Origin: Oceanicoccus sp.
GTDB taxonomy: Bacteria > Pseudomonadota > Gammaproteobacteria > Pseudomonadales > Dasaniaceae
Direction of reading: 5' to 3'
Length of the DNA stretch: 64,000 nucleotides
NCBI RefSeq assembly: GCF_029238675.1
Contig: NZ_JAQWFR010000030.1
Coordinates: forward strand, 1 to 64,000
Shown here: positions 38,286 to 47,930 of the stretch, piece by piece
Layout of the letters: every line of letters starts with the position of its first letter
How positions within the stretch are numbered: the stretch's first letter is position 1
Position numbers and translations under genes: made by a program
Notes under the pieces: generated by a model
Databases searched by the model: none
What the model saw: only the letters and a program-made list of their open reading frames with translations
Told to the model about the DNA's origin: nothing

Positions 38286-38984
38286 TTATAAATCAATAAA
38301 CACAATGCGGGGAACCCGCCCCACTTCAATATTGCCACGCAGGCGATAGCCATCAACGGCGCTACGCATCTGCTGGTAAATCCAACGTCCTTCCCCATCG
38401 TTGCGCGCTACAATTAATAACCGCGACCGGGACTCTTTCGCCCGCTGGGCGAGGTCAGTCAAACGCTGCTGTATTTTTTCACCACGTCTGGCCAGTTCCG
38501 CTACGGGTAAATAAACTTCGTTATCCGAACTCTGCTGGCGATAGCGCTCCCTCAGGGTAGCTATCTGCGGTGGCGTAGCTGAAATTTTCTCTGCCCCCTG
38601 CAACATCCGCTCAGCCTCTTCCACCCGGCCACTGACAAAGGCCTGCTCTGCCAACTGTAAATAGCGGACAGTAATTTGCTTCATGCCCCAATGGGCCTCA
38701 GGGTTTAATTCATCCAGGGCCAATACATCCTGATACCAGCTATAGGCATTATCCGTAACCGGCACCATTAAGCGGTCAGCGGCCAGGGCCTTTTCAGCAT
38801 TGGCCAATAGCACCCTCAGGTGATGGCGCTCAGCCTCGCGCTGGGCCGCCAAATCCACCACTGGCTTCGCGGGTGCTGCAGGCTTGGGTGGCACCTGAAC
38901 ACAGGCCACCAGGGGCAATATGATAAGGATCAGGTACCACAACCCCCTTCTATTTAGCACTGCTGTACAACTCTCTTTATCCAA
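38286..38984 (-). CDS. TPR-like lipoprotein of unknown function
   Basis: 232 residues. Signal and lipobox LILPLVAC at about 21-28, followed by a Pro/Ala-rich linker and helical repeats (NAEKALAADR; WYQDVLALDELNPEAHWGM; LAEQAFVSGRVEEAERML) of TPR character. The C-terminal 60 residues (SRLLIVARNDGEGRWIYQQM; DGYRLRGNIEVG) look like an OmpA-type or beta-rich domain. I do not recognise a named family. It is the first gene of a minus-strand run with the copper chaperone, DUF2333, yajG-like and polB. Confidence 0.7.
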   Translation of the reverse strand: MDKESCTAVLNRRGLWYLILIILPLVACVQVPPKPAAPAKPVVDLAAQREAERHHLRVLLANAEKALAADRLMVPVTDNAYSWYQDVLALDELNPEAHWGMKQITVRYLQLAEQAFVSGRVEEAERMLQGAEKISATPPQIATLRERYRQQSSDNEVYLPVAELARRGEKIQQRLTDLAQRAKESRSRLLIVARNDGEGRWIYQQMRSAVDGYRLRGNIEVGRVPRIVFIDL

Positions 38985-39187
38985 TTATGCAACCTGCAAC
39001 ACCGTTAACAGCCCCCGAAAAACCTGATTATGAACCAATTCAAGGCATATAAAAGTTTTTGCGATACAATTACCCTTAGATCGAGCAGAAGCCAGGGAAC
39101 TGAACCGACGATTATCGGCCTTATTAGTTCAAGCTTCGCTATTGCTCACAGGCACAGCATAAGCCATTCATCTTAAACAGGAACCCC

Positions 39188-40978
39188 ATGCGCGCTGTAT
39201 TTTTTGCTCTATTTTGCACTCTGTTACTGCTTCAGCCAGCCAGTGTCTTTGCCAATACCGAACCCTTTGGTACCAGCACCAATGCCGCCCCCGTACCGGG
39301 CATGGCGGCGGGCATGGTAGAGGACGACGAATTTCTTCCTGTTGCGCAAGCCTATCAATTAACCGCCGAGTTTGACGCGCCAGGTGAATTGCGACTGTAT
39401 TGGGAAATAGCCGATGCCTATTATTTATACCGGCACGGTTTTCAGGTTGCACTTAGCGCCAACGGAGCAACGGTTGCTAGCGAACTGCTTATCCCGCCAG
39501 GGCTGGAAAAAGACGATGAATATTTTGGCCGTGTTGAAGTCTATTATAACTACGCGGACCTCAGCTTAAAAAATATCCCTGCTACGGGTGAATTTACCTT
39601 AACGGTTACCAGTCAGGGCTGCGCTGATGCAGGCCTTTGCTACCCACCTTATTCCGAATATTTTAAACTCGATGCACAACAACTTAGCGTTACCAAGATA
39701 AGTTCTATTGGCACCCAAACAGCACAAAACCCTTCTATCGTAGCTATAGTAGACCCAGCAGCGTCAGGCAGCCTGCTCTATATGTTATTGCTTGCAATGA
39801 TGGGCGGTGTGATTTTAAATTTAATGCCCTGCGTATTCCCGGTGCTTAGCTTAAAAGTGCTGGCATTTGCCAACGATAAAAACCATTCACAAGTTACCCA
39901 CGGTCTTGCTTATGCCGCCGGTGTAGTTATCAGCTTTGTGGTGGTGGCCGCGGTTTTAGTGTCACTGCAAGCAGCGGGTGAGGCCATAGGCTGGGGTTTT
40001 CATTTGCAGTCACCCTGGTTTGTTACTGCACTGGCTTATTTGTTTTTTGTAATGGGCTTAAGTCTTTCCGGTTTTATTGAATTAGGCAGCAGCCTGATGA
40101 ATGCAGGTGGAGGCCTGGCGCAAAAGTCGGGCTATAACGGCAGTTTTTTTACCGGCATATTAGCCACGGTGGTCGCCAGTCCCTGTACGGCACCTTTTAT
40201 GGGAACGGCCCTAGGCTATGCCGTAACCCAGCCACCCCCTATTGCGCTACTGGTGTTTGCCGCACTGGGTGTAGGTATGGCTTTACCGGTACTGATTTTA
40301 AGCTGCTCACCCAGGCTGTTGAATAAAATCCCCAAGCCGGGCGCCTGGATGGAAAACCTCAAGCAATTACTCGCCTTCCCGCTCTATGCCACCGCGGTTT
40401 GGCTGAGCTGGGTGGTAGGCAAGCAAGCCGGCGTCAACGGCATGGCCCTGCTGCTGATAGGCTGCGTATTAATTACGCTGGCGCTATGGCTGTGGAGCGA
40501 AAAGCTCTGGCAGAGAATCGTTAGCGCCGCCTGCGCCGCGCTGGCCATTGCGATATTGACCAATCCGTTAATGAACCCAACAGACTCTAAGGCCCGCCAT
40601 AGTGACGACTGGCACGCTTATTCCCCGCAAACCCTGGCCGAGCTAAGGGCACAGGGCACCCCCGTATTTCTGAATATTACAGCTGACTGGTGTATTACCT
40701 GCCTGGCCAACGAAGAGATCACTCTTAGCACCGATGACATTAAACAGGCGATAAAAGCCGCTGGGGTTGCGTATGTGAAGGGAGACTGGACCAATCGTGA
40801 CCCGCTGATTACTGCACTGCTAAAGGAGTATGGTCGCACTGGCATTCCACTCTATGTGGCCTACCCCGGGGACAAACAACAACCCGGCATTGTACTTCCG
40901 CAAATCCTGAGCAAGGACATTGTGATGCAAGCCTTGAATACCATTGCCTTGAATGACGATCAGCTCACAAGTCGCTAA
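39188..40978 (+). CDS. dsbD: thiol:disulfide interchange protein DsbD
   Basis: Moves electrons from cytoplasmic thioredoxin to periplasmic thiol proteins. 596 residues. Signal peptide at 1-22, N-terminal alpha domain with the Cys pair in GCADAGLCYPPY, eight-segment beta domain with NLMPCVFPVLSLK and VASPCTAPFMG, and C-terminal thioredoxin domain with WCITC. All six catalytic Cys are present. It stands next to aroQ, as dipZ does in Pseudomonas. Confidence 0.95.
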   Translation: MRAVFFALFCTLLLLQPASVFANTEPFGTSTNAAPVPGMAAGMVEDDEFLPVAQAYQLTAEFDAPGELRLYWEIADAYYLYRHGFQVALSANGATVASELLIPPGLEKDDEYFGRVEVYYNYADLSLKNIPATGEFTLTVTSQGCADAGLCYPPYSEYFKLDAQQLSVTKISSIGTQTAQNPSIVAIVDPAASGSLLYMLLLAMMGGVILNLMPCVFPVLSLKVLAFANDKNHSQVTHGLAYAAGVVISFVVVAAVLVSLQAAGEAIGWGFHLQSPWFVTALAYLFFVMGLSLSGFIELGSSLMNAGGGLAQKSGYNGSFFTGILATVVASPCTAPFMGTALGYAVTQPPPIALLVFAALGVGMALPVLILSCSPRLLNKIPKPGAWMENLKQLLAFPLYATAVWLSWVVGKQAGVNGMALLLIGCVLITLALWLWSEKLWQRIVSAACAALAIAILTNPLMNPTDSKARHSDDWHAYSPQTLAELRAQGTPVFLNITADWCITCLANEEITLSTDDIKQAIKAAGVAYVKGDWTNRDPLITALLKEYGRTGIPLYVAYPGDKQQPGIVLPQILSKDIVMQALNTIALNDDQLTSR

Positions 40979-41341
40979 GTTATAACCACATCTTCTTTTA
41001 TACTGCTCCGATCTTCAGAAAACAGGGAAAACCCGTCTTCAGCCTGTCAAAAGCACTACATTTTCAACTCAACCACAATAAAACAACTTTTAGACGAAAA
41101 TGACAGCACATTCACGTATTTTTGCGATTTTTGCCAAAAACTCCTATTAACGTGACGACATCGTGATGACTTCTGCCCTTATCATGCTTGCCGCAAAAAG
41201 CTTACTGCCGGTATCTTGCAGCAAAATGCAGCGATATTGTGTTTATCTCCATTGAAAACAACAAAAATTGGACTAGAATATCTTTTTAGGGCAGAATCCC
41301 CGCACTAGACAATAACAACCACCTAACATCGGAATAGCATC
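40979..41341. other. intergenic region between dsbD and aroQ
   Basis: 363 bases. It contains the aroQ promoter (41252-41279) and an A-rich stretch AATAACAA (41311-41318) in the aroQ leader. No clear terminator for dsbD and no open frame with gene character were seen. Confidence 0.6.
41252..41279 (+). promoter_or_regulatory. aroQ-acc promoter (sigma-70 type)
   Basis: TTGAAA (41252-41257), a 16-base spacer and TAGAAT (41274-41279), both 5 of 6 to consensus. The leader would be about 55 bases. Confidence 0.65.
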
Positions 41342-41782
41342 ATGGCGTCAATATTGGTACTACACGGTCCTAATCTGAACCTGTTAGGCAGTCGCGAACC
41401 CGAAGTTTATGGCTCCGACACCCTGGACGATATCAACACCGCTCTTACCGATGCCGCCTTAGCCGCCGGCCACCATCTACTGGCCATGCAAAGCAATGCG
41501 GAATACGAGCTGATCGAGCGCATCCACGATGCCCGCCAGGAAGGTATTAATTTTATTATTTTTAACCCCGGCGCTTTTACGCATACCAGCATTGCGCTGC
41601 GGGACGCCCTTTTGGGAGTCAATATCCCCTTTATAGAGGTGCATATTTCCAATGTGCACAAACGGGAAGAATTCAGGCAGTTTTCCTATCTTTCGGATAT
41701 TGCTGAAGGGGTTATTTGCGGGTTGGGTAGCCAAGGTTATTTATTGGCACTGCAAGCGGCTATTAACCAAGTTGAAAACTGA
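41342..41782 (+). CDS. aroQ: 3-dehydroquinate dehydratase, type II
   Basis: Third step of the shikimate pathway. 146 residues, typical for the dodecameric type II enzyme. [17 protein letters not shown] carries the active-site Tyr; [17 protein letters not shown] and [14 protein letters not shown] hold the catalytic His and Arg residues. It precedes accB-accC as in Pseudomonas and many gammaproteobacteria. A palindromic element separates it from accB. Confidence 0.97.
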   Translation: MASILVLHGPNLNLLGSREPEVYGSDTLDDINTALTDAALAAGHHLLAMQSNAEYELIERIHDARQEGINFIIFNPGAFTHTSIALRDALLGVNIPFIEVHISNVHKREEFRQFSYLSDIAEGVICGLGSQGYLLALQAAINQVEN

Positions 41783-41797
41783 CGTGCAAAAACAGCA

Positions 41798-41956
41798 CGT
41801 CATCCCCGCGAAGGCGGGGATCCAGCGCTGTAGATTTCCGCTTTAGCGGAAATAACAGCATAAGCATGCAGGCTGGATTCCCGCCTTCGCGGGAATGACG
41901 ATAGTTATTTTCGTCGAAGCCTGCCCCCGAGTGCATTTGTCGGGGGAGGGAATGAC
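41798..41956. repeat. dispersed palindromic element, copy F, with hairpin extension
   Basis: Core 41798-41899 (102 bases) in the opposite orientation to copies B, E and J. It is followed by the same extension as copy A (41900-41956), which includes a gcctgcccccgagtgcatttgtcggggg hairpin. Located in the aroQ-accB gap, 16 bases after aroQ. Confidence 0.88.
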
Positions 41957-41993
41957 AAGCATTTAATTTAACGACTACTTTAAGAGAACCACC

Positions 41994-42461
41994 ATGGATA
42001 TACGCAAAGTAAAAAAACTGATCGAGCTGCTCGAAGAATCGAACATCGATGAAATCGAAATAAAAGAAGGCGAAGAGTCTGTGCGCATTAGCCGCAACTC
42101 TGCCGCAGCCGCCGCTGCACCGGTTTATGCCGCGCCTGCGCCTGCTGCCGCTCCGGTTGCTGCTGCACCAGCACCTGCCGCCGCCCCGGCAGCAGCCCCT
42201 GCTGCGGAGGCCGCACCTGCAACCTCAGGCCACGTCATCAAATCACCCATGGTTGGCACTTACTATCAAGCTGCCTCACCAGGCTCACCAGCATTTGTTG
42301 AAGTGGGTCAGCACGTTAAGGTGGGCGATGTTATTTGTATCGTTGAAGCCATGAAGATGATGAACCAAATTGAAGCCGACAAAGCCGGTGTAGTTGAAGC
42401 TATTTTGGCCGAAGACGGCCAGCCGGTTGAATTTGATCAGCCATTAGTCACTATCGTTTAA
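41994..42461 (+). CDS. accB: acetyl-CoA carboxylase biotin carboxyl carrier protein
   Basis: 155 residues. N-terminal dimer region ([20 protein letters not shown]), a long Ala/Pro linker at about 40-77, and the biotinyl domain with the acceptor lysine K121 in [19 protein letters not shown] lies just upstream. It is followed by accC after 19 bases. Confidence 0.97.
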   Translation: MDIRKVKKLIELLEESNIDEIEIKEGEESVRISRNSAAAAAAPVYAAPAPAAAPVAAAPAPAAAPAAAPAAEAAPATSGHVIKSPMVGTYYQAASPGSPAFVEVGQHVKVGDVICIVEAMKMMNQIEADKAGVVEAILAEDGQPVEFDQPLVTIV

Positions 42462-42480
42462 CGTAAGCTGGAAAAAATTC

Positions 42481-43824
42481 ATGTTGGAAAAAATAGTTAT
42501 TGCCAACCGCGGCGAGATTGCACTTCGCATTCTTCGTGCCTGCAAGGAAATGGGTATCAAAACCGTTGCGGTTCACTCACAAGCTGACCGTGATTTAATG
42601 CATGTGCGCCTGGCAGACGAGTCTGTCTGTATTGGCCCCGCCCCCTCACCACTCAGCTATTTAAATATTCCTGCCATTATTAGTGCAGCGGAAGTCACCG
42701 ACGCGGTGGGCATCCACCCCGGCTATGGTTTTCTTGCCGAGAATGCTGACTTCGCCGAGCAGGTACAAAAAAGTGGCTTTTCATTTATTGGTCCTTCGGC
42801 TGACACCATTCGCCTGATGGGCGACAAAGTATCCGCGATTGAAGCGATGCGCAAAGCAGGTGTACCTACCGTACCCGGTTCTAACGGCCCGCTGCCCGTC
42901 GACAATAAAGAACGCTGTTTACAAATTGCCCGTGATATTGGCTACCCGGTCATTATCAAAGCCGCCGCCGGTGGTGGTGGTCGCGGCATGCGTACCGTAC
43001 AAAGTGAAGCGGCGCTACTAAACTCCATCCACGTAACCCGTGGTGAAGCGGCTGCCGCCTTTGGTGATGGCACTGTGTATATGGAAAAGTTTTTGGAAAA
43101 CCCACGCCACGTTGAGATTCAGGTGATGGGTGACGGCCAGGGCAATGCGGTGCACTTTTATGATCGCGATTGCTCACTGCAACGCCGCCACCAAAAAGTA
43201 TTGGAAGAGGCACCCGCTCCAGGAATCCCTGAAGATATCCGCCAAGAAGTTTATACGGCCTGTGTCAACGCCTGTATCGAAATCGGCTATCGCGGCGCCG
43301 GTACTTTTGAGTTTTTATATGAAGATGGCGGTTTCTACTTTATCGAAATGAATACCCGTATTCAGGTAGAGCACCCCGTTACAGAAATGGTCACCAACTT
43401 TGACCTGATCAAAGAACAGATTCGCGTTTGTTCCGGTGAAAAACTGTCGGTTAAGCAAGAAGATATCAAACTTAGCGGTCATGCTTTTGAATGCCGTATC
43501 AATGCCGAAGATCCCAAAACCTTTATGCCCTGCCCTGGTACTGTGAAAATATATCACCCACCCGGCGGCCTGGGTGTTCGTATGGACTCGCATTTATATA
43601 GTGGCTATTCCGTGCCACCGAATTACGATTCAATGATCGCCAAAGTGATTACCTGGGGTGAAGATCGTATTACCGCACTGGACCGTATGCGCAGTGCACT
43701 GGATGAAATGGTGATTGACGGTATTCGCACCAATATTCCCTTACAGCAAGACCTGGTGAGAGACGGTCCATTCCGTGAAGGTGGCACCAATATCCACTAT
43801 CTGGAAAAGAAACTCGGGCTTTAA
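42481..43824 (+). CDS. accC: acetyl-CoA carboxylase, biotin carboxylase subunit
   Basis: ATP-grasp enzyme carboxylating the biotin of AccB with bicarbonate. 447 residues. [20 protein letters not shown], the glycine-rich loop [44 protein letters not shown] and [15 protein letters not shown] are all in place. A strong terminator follows, so prmA is probably expressed partly by read-through or its own promoter. Confidence 0.98.
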   Translation: MLEKIVIANRGEIALRILRACKEMGIKTVAVHSQADRDLMHVRLADESVCIGPAPSPLSYLNIPAIISAAEVTDAVGIHPGYGFLAENADFAEQVQKSGFSFIGPSADTIRLMGDKVSAIEAMRKAGVPTVPGSNGPLPVDNKERCLQIARDIGYPVIIKAAAGGGGRGMRTVQSEAALLNSIHVTRGEAAAAFGDGTVYMEKFLENPRHVEIQVMGDGQGNAVHFYDRDCSLQRRHQKVLEEAPAPGIPEDIRQEVYTACVNACIEIGYRGAGTFEFLYEDGGFYFIEMNTRIQVEHPVTEMVTNFDLIKEQIRVCSGEKLSVKQEDIKLSGHAFECRINAEDPKTFMPCPGTVKIYHPPGGLGVRMDSHLYSGYSVPPNYDSMIAKVITWGEDRITALDRMRSALDEMVIDGIRTNIPLQQDLVRDGPFREGGTNIHYLEKKLGL

Positions 43825-43833
43825 GCCTACCGC

Positions 43834-43861
43834 AAGGCGCTCTTTGAGCGCCTTATTTTTT
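43834..43861 (+). terminator. rho-independent terminator after accC
   Basis: aaggcgctc (43834-43842) pairs with gagcgcctt (43846-43854) around ttt, followed by ATTTTTT. It lies only 25 bases before the prmA start. Confidence 0.93.
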
Positions 43862-43885
43862 AGCAGCTATACCTTGGCTTCAACT

Positions 43886-44770
43886 ATGTCCTGGTTACAA
43901 CTTAGAGTCGACACCTCCCGCGAAACCACCGAAGCAATTGAAGATGCCTTGCTGGCAGCCGGCGCCGTATCTGTCACCATGGAAGACAGTGCCGACCAAC
44001 CGATACTCGAACCCGCGGTGGGTGAAACACCGCTATGGAATCAAACCCGTGTCACCGGCTTATTTAATGCTGACACCGATACCGACCAGGCCACAGTCAT
44101 CGCCACTGCCAGCTTCGGCCAAAACCTGCCCACTTATCGCTGGGAAATTCTCGAAGACAGGGACTGGGAACGGGAGTGGATGGAGAACTTCCACCCCATG
44201 CGCTTTGGCCAGCGCCTGTGGATTTGCCCCAGCTGGAAAACACCGCCAGAGGCTGATGCCGTTAACCTGATGCTGGACCCGGGCCTCGCCTTTGGGACAG
44301 GCACTCACCCAACAACGGCCCTGTGTCTGGAATGGTTAGACGGCTGTGATGTAACAGGTAAAACCGTTGTCGATTATGGCTGCGGCTCCGGTATTCTTGG
44401 CATCGCCGCACTTCTGCTAGGCGCTAAAGAAGTGGTTGCAGTGGATAATGATCCACAGGCATTAATCGCCACTCTGGATAATGCCAAACGCAACAATATC
44501 GACAGCAGCAAGATCAGTGTTTATCTTCCTGATGATGCACCCAATGATTATCAAGCGGATATTATGTTAGCCAATATCCTGGCCGGCCCTCTTGGCGAGC
44601 TATCCCCCATTCTTAGCAAGATGACCCACAGCAATGGCCTGCTGGCATTATCGGGCATTATCTCCAGCCAATCCGCAGGGCTACTTGAGATCTATCAGCA
44701 GTGGTTTGATATGGATAAACCCGTGCTACAGGACGAATGGGTACGACTCACCGGAAAGAAACACCCCTAA
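43886..44770 (+). CDS. prmA: ribosomal protein L11 methyltransferase
   Basis: SAM-dependent methylation of ribosomal protein L11. 294 residues from the ATG at 43886 (MSWLQLRVDTSRE). The open frame extends 37 codons upstream through accC and the terminator, which is not protein-like. Visible are DRDWEREWMENFHPMRFG, LAFGTGTHPTT, the SAM loop VDYGCGSGILGIAALLLGA and MLANILAGPL. Confidence 0.96.
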   Translation: MSWLQLRVDTSRETTEAIEDALLAAGAVSVTMEDSADQPILEPAVGETPLWNQTRVTGLFNADTDTDQATVIATASFGQNLPTYRWEILEDRDWEREWMENFHPMRFGQRLWICPSWKTPPEADAVNLMLDPGLAFGTGTHPTTALCLEWLDGCDVTGKTVVDYGCGSGILGIAALLLGAKEVVAVDNDPQALIATLDNAKRNNIDSSKISVYLPDDAPNDYQADIMLANILAGPLGELSPILSKMTHSNGLLALSGIISSQSAGLLEIYQQWFDMDKPVLQDEWVRLTGKKHP

Positions 44771-44777
44771 CACACTC

Positions 44778-44881
44778 CGTCATTCCCGCGAAGGCGGGAA
44801 CCCAGCACTGTAGATTCCCGCCTTCGCGGGAATGACAGAACATCACTGGACCGGCATAACAGAACATCACGGGAATGACAG
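44778..44881. repeat. dispersed palindromic element, copy G (59-base deletion form)
   Basis: The core 44778-44836 lacks the 43 central bases of the full element. It is followed by two degenerate copies of the right end (agaacatca...gggaatgacag) to 44881. It starts 8 bases after the prmA stop. Confidence 0.85.
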
Positions 44882-44986
44882 CACAAGCTTGGATTTACTT
44901 CACAAACAGAGGATAAGCCCTCGTTTTTTCTGTAAAAAGCGATACACTTAATACAAATAACGACCCGCTAACCAGGACCGCTAACT

Positions 44987-46198
44987 ATGACCAGCCAGGT
45001 CACGCAATGCCCCAGTTGTAATACCTCATTTCGAGTGACCGAAGTGCAACTTAGCATTGCCAATGGTGTAGTGCGTTGCGGTTCTTGCCTGCATATCTTT
45101 AATGCGGTCGACCATTGGTTAAGCTACCCCGCAACAGATAACAGCCCCGACCAACCTACCGATCCCCCTCCTCTGGAAACTGAACTCACCGAACCAGAAG
45201 AGACAGCTGCAGCTGAAACCACTGCCTCCCCGGATGATATTTTTGGTGACGACCTTTTTGCCGACGATAACCTGAACGAATTGATTCACCAAGATGCCAA
45301 TGATAATGATGGCGACTTCAGCGATTCTTTTCTGGATCTCGACAAGAATGAAGAGAGTCCAACGGCTATGTTTAAAGAACTGGACGAGCTAGGTGAAGAC
45401 AATGGCCCGGAAGAAGAAGACTGGGCCCGTAAACTACTGGAGGAAGAAGCAGGAGAATCAGTAGAATCCAAAGATGAATTTTCCAACCTGTTTGAATTCC
45501 GGGAAGAAGACGAAACACCTTTAGACCCACAATTGCTGAACACTCCCAATGAACGGGATGAGGAAGTAGAAGCCACCACCGTCCCTGAAGATGAGTTTGT
45601 GCCAAGTGATGAATCCATAGTCGCCGGCGACCGTATTGGTTTTGGTAAAACCGACCTGCTAGCTAATATTGAACCCGAGCCTGTAGAATTAGATATCGCC
45701 CCCCAGCGCAACCGCTGGGTCAAACTTGCCTGGGCCGCCAGTATTGTGCTGGCGGGGCTGTTATTGGTTGCACAAAATGTCGTCTTTAACTTTGACCGCC
45801 TGTCCCGGGATAGCAGCTACCGCCCTGCCTTTACCAGCATCTGCTCGGTTTTTGGCTGCCAAGTACCTGCACTCCATGACACCAACCTGATACGCTCATC
45901 CAACCTGATGGTACGCAGCCACCCGGAACTAAAACACGCACTGGTAGTAGACGCCATTATTATTAATCGAGCCGATTTCAAGCAGCAATTCCCAGTGATG
46001 GAACTGCAGTTTACTGATATCGACGGTGCCATAGTCGCTGGCAGACGCTTTAAACCACAGGAATATCTGGCGGGCGAGCTAACAGGTACCAGTACTATGC
46101 CCACGAAACAACCGATCCATATCTCCCTGGAAATCGTCGACCCCGGCGAACAAGCCGTCAATTACCAGTTGCGCTTTTACCCCTCACAAGGCAGCTAG
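44987..46198 (+). CDS. zinc-ribbon and DUF3426 membrane protein
   Basis: 403 residues. The N-terminus is an MJ0042-type zinc ribbon (CPSC and CGSC, residues 8-33). A long, strongly acidic, low-complexity linker (about 45-235) follows. One membrane segment (LAWAASIVLAGLLLVAQNVVF, about 248-268) leads to a C-terminal DUF3426 domain (VRSHPELKHALVVDAIIINRADFKQQFP; RRFKPQEYL). Pseudomonas carries such a protein at the same place between prmA and dusB; its role is unknown. The acidic linker is presumably cytoplasmic. Confidence 0.87.
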   Translation: MTSQVTQCPSCNTSFRVTEVQLSIANGVVRCGSCLHIFNAVDHWLSYPATDNSPDQPTDPPPLETELTEPEETAAAETTASPDDIFGDDLFADDNLNELIHQDANDNDGDFSDSFLDLDKNEESPTAMFKELDELGEDNGPEEEDWARKLLEEEAGESVESKDEFSNLFEFREEDETPLDPQLLNTPNERDEEVEATTVPEDEFVPSDESIVAGDRIGFGKTDLLANIEPEPVELDIAPQRNRWVKLAWAASIVLAGLLLVAQNVVFNFDRLSRDSSYRPAFTSICSVFGCQVPALHDTNLIRSSNLMVRSHPELKHALVVDAIIINRADFKQQFPVMELQFTDIDGAIVAGRRFKPQEYLAGELTGTSTMPTKQPIHISLEIVDPGEQAVNYQLRFYPSQGS

Positions 46199-46202
46199 AA
46201 AT

Positions 46203-46228
46203 GTCATTCCCGTCTTCGCGGGAATGAC
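46203..46228. repeat. dispersed palindromic element, solo hairpin H
   Basis: gtcattcccg/cgggaatgac forms one hairpin, with the inner arm partly deleted. It begins 5 bases after the DUF3426 gene stop. Confidence 0.75.
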
Positions 46229-46279
46229 AACCCTCTCGGAAGTCAACAAAAAAATTGTACAAAAGTTGTGCGATAAAAC

Positions 46280-46316
46280 TTTATCTTAAGGCCACTTACC
46301 ATTATTATAGCGCCTC
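46280..46316 (+). promoter_or_regulatory. candidate dusB-fis promoter
   Basis: A -10-like TATTAT (46303-46308) is followed by GCGCC. The -35 region (TTTATC, 46280-46285) is poor. Weak -35 plus GC-rich discriminator resembles the stringently controlled dusB-fis promoters of enterobacteria. Two other AT-rich -10-like sequences lie upstream. Confidence 0.4.
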
Positions 46317-46433
46317 TTTTTTGAGCGGAATCCGGTCGACATTCGATGTGACGAATACACATCGTTTTAGGAAAAGACAAAATCATCTGCTGTATCTATC
46401 GTACTACTAGTCATTCACTACCCAGGATGTGCA

Positions 46434-47483
46434 GTGTTTCAAATTGGCCCCTATACATTGGCCAGTCGAGTTGTGCTTGCACCTATGGCTGGCGTTACTG
46501 ACCTCCCCTTTCGGCAGCTGTGCCGGCGGTTTGGGGCGGGGCTGGTAGTCTCTGAAATGGTGACCAGTGATACCCGGTTGTGGAATACCCGCAAATCCCG
46601 GTATCGCCTAAACCACGACGGCGAGGCAGAACCCCGGTCAGTACAAATTGCCGGTGGTGATGCCTTAATGATGGCAGATGCGGCGAAACTAAATGTCGAG
46701 CGCGGTGCCCAAATCATTGATATCAATATGGGCTGCCCGGCAAAGAAAGTCTGCAAGAAGGCCGCAGGCTCAGCCTTGCTAAAAGACCAGGCTTTGGTCA
46801 CCGACATATTACAAGCAGTGGTTGCTGCCGTGGATGTGCCGGTAACACTAAAGATACGCACCGGCTGGTCACCGGAGCAGCGCAACGGTCTTGATATTGC
46901 CCGTATTGCCGAAGACAGCGGTATAGCCGCCCTGGCAGTCCACGGCAGAACAAGAGCTTGCCGATTTAATGGCGAGGCAGAATACAACACCATTGCCCAG
47001 ATCAAAGCAGCGGTGGATATACCGGTCATTGCCAATGGGGATATCGACTCCCCGCAAAAAGCATTACAGGTTATGCAGTACACCGGCGCTGATGCGGTGA
47101 TGGTCGGACGAGCGGCTCAGGGCAGACCCTGGCTATGCCGCGAAATAGATCGATTTATCAGCAGCGGTGATCTTATAGAATCACCGGGTACAGAAGAAGT
47201 TAAAAGCATTCTGTTAGAACACCTGAATGCCTTACACGCCTTTTATGGCGAGTTTATGGGGGTCAAAATTGCTCGTAAACATGTGGGGTGGTATCTGCAG
47301 GCAACAGATAACAATGCTGAATTTCGCAAGCACTTTAACCAGCTGGAATCAGCTGAGTTACAAAGTGATGCCATTGAGAATTACTTTCAGCTAATACTGG
47401 AGCAAGACAACACAATCAATAAGCAAGGCAGCGTCTCGAAAGACCGCCCTGCCACCATTAACAAAGAGGTAATAGCAGCATGA
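46434..47483 (+). CDS. dusB: tRNA-dihydrouridine synthase B
   Basis: FMN enzyme reducing uridine in tRNA. 349 residues starting at GTG (46434), with AGGA about 6 bases upstream and no in-frame ATG that would keep [49 protein letters not shown] (active-site Cys), VHGRTR and [16 protein letters not shown] are typical. A 20-residue tail ([20 protein letters not shown]) has no counterpart in the usual enzyme. The stop overlaps the fis start by four bases (ATGA). Confidence 0.95.
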   Translation: MFQIGPYTLASRVVLAPMAGVTDLPFRQLCRRFGAGLVVSEMVTSDTRLWNTRKSRYRLNHDGEAEPRSVQIAGGDALMMADAAKLNVERGAQIIDINMGCPAKKVCKKAAGSALLKDQALVTDILQAVVAAVDVPVTLKIRTGWSPEQRNGLDIARIAEDSGIAALAVHGRTRACRFNGEAEYNTIAQIKAAVDIPVIANGDIDSPQKALQVMQYTGADAVMVGRAAQGRPWLCREIDRFISSGDLIESPGTEEVKSILLEHLNALHAFYGEFMGVKIARKHVGWYLQATDNNAEFRKHFNQLESAELQSDAIENYFQLILEQDNTINKQGSVSKDRPATINKEVIAA

Positions 47484-47830
47484 AAAATAGTGACACTCTC
47501 CCAGGCAGCGCACCAATACCCGTCGCTGAAATGGTGTCAGATTTTGACCAGACAGAGCAAGATGTTCAAAAGCAACATTTAACCAATGCACCCGTCGCCC
47601 AGGCCCAGACTTTACGTGACAGTGTATCGATTGCTTTAAACAACTATTTTGCCCACCTTGAAGGTCAAGACGTAACTGACGTTTACGAAATGGTATTATC
47701 AGAAGTTGAAGCACCGCTACTTGAAGAAGTGATGAAGTACACCCGCAACAACCAGACTAAAGCCTCAATCTTATTGGGCTTGAACCGCGGTACATTGCGT
47801 AAAAAATTAAAGCAGTACGGTTTGCTATAA
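47480..47830 (+). CDS. fis: nucleoid-associated protein Fis
   Basis: 116 residues; the E. coli protein has 98. The core ([41 protein letters not shown]) and the C-terminal helix-turn-helix ([26 protein letters not shown]) are highly typical. About 25 extra residues stand at the N-terminus, rich in Gln and Asp. The ATG overlaps the dusB stop (ATGA), so translation is coupled. Confidence 0.97.
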   Translation: MKNSDTLPGSAPIPVAEMVSDFDQTEQDVQKQHLTNAPVAQAQTLRDSVSIALNNYFAHLEGQDVTDVYEMVLSEVEAPLLEEVMKYTRNNQTKASILLGLNRGTLRKKLKQYGLL

Positions 47831-47844
47831 GTCGCTTAGCGGCA

Positions 47845-47880
47845 GGAAAAAGGGGTGATTCTTTCACCCCTTTTTCCGTT
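47845..47880 (+). terminator. rho-independent terminator after fis
   Basis: ggaaaaaggggtga (47845-47858) pairs with tcacccctttttcc (47864-47877). TTTT follows shortly after. A-run on the left and T-run on the right. Confidence 0.9.
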
Positions 47881-47930
47881 TTAGGTTTTTACAATTTTCT
47901 CACCCCAACATTAAAGATACCCACAACATT

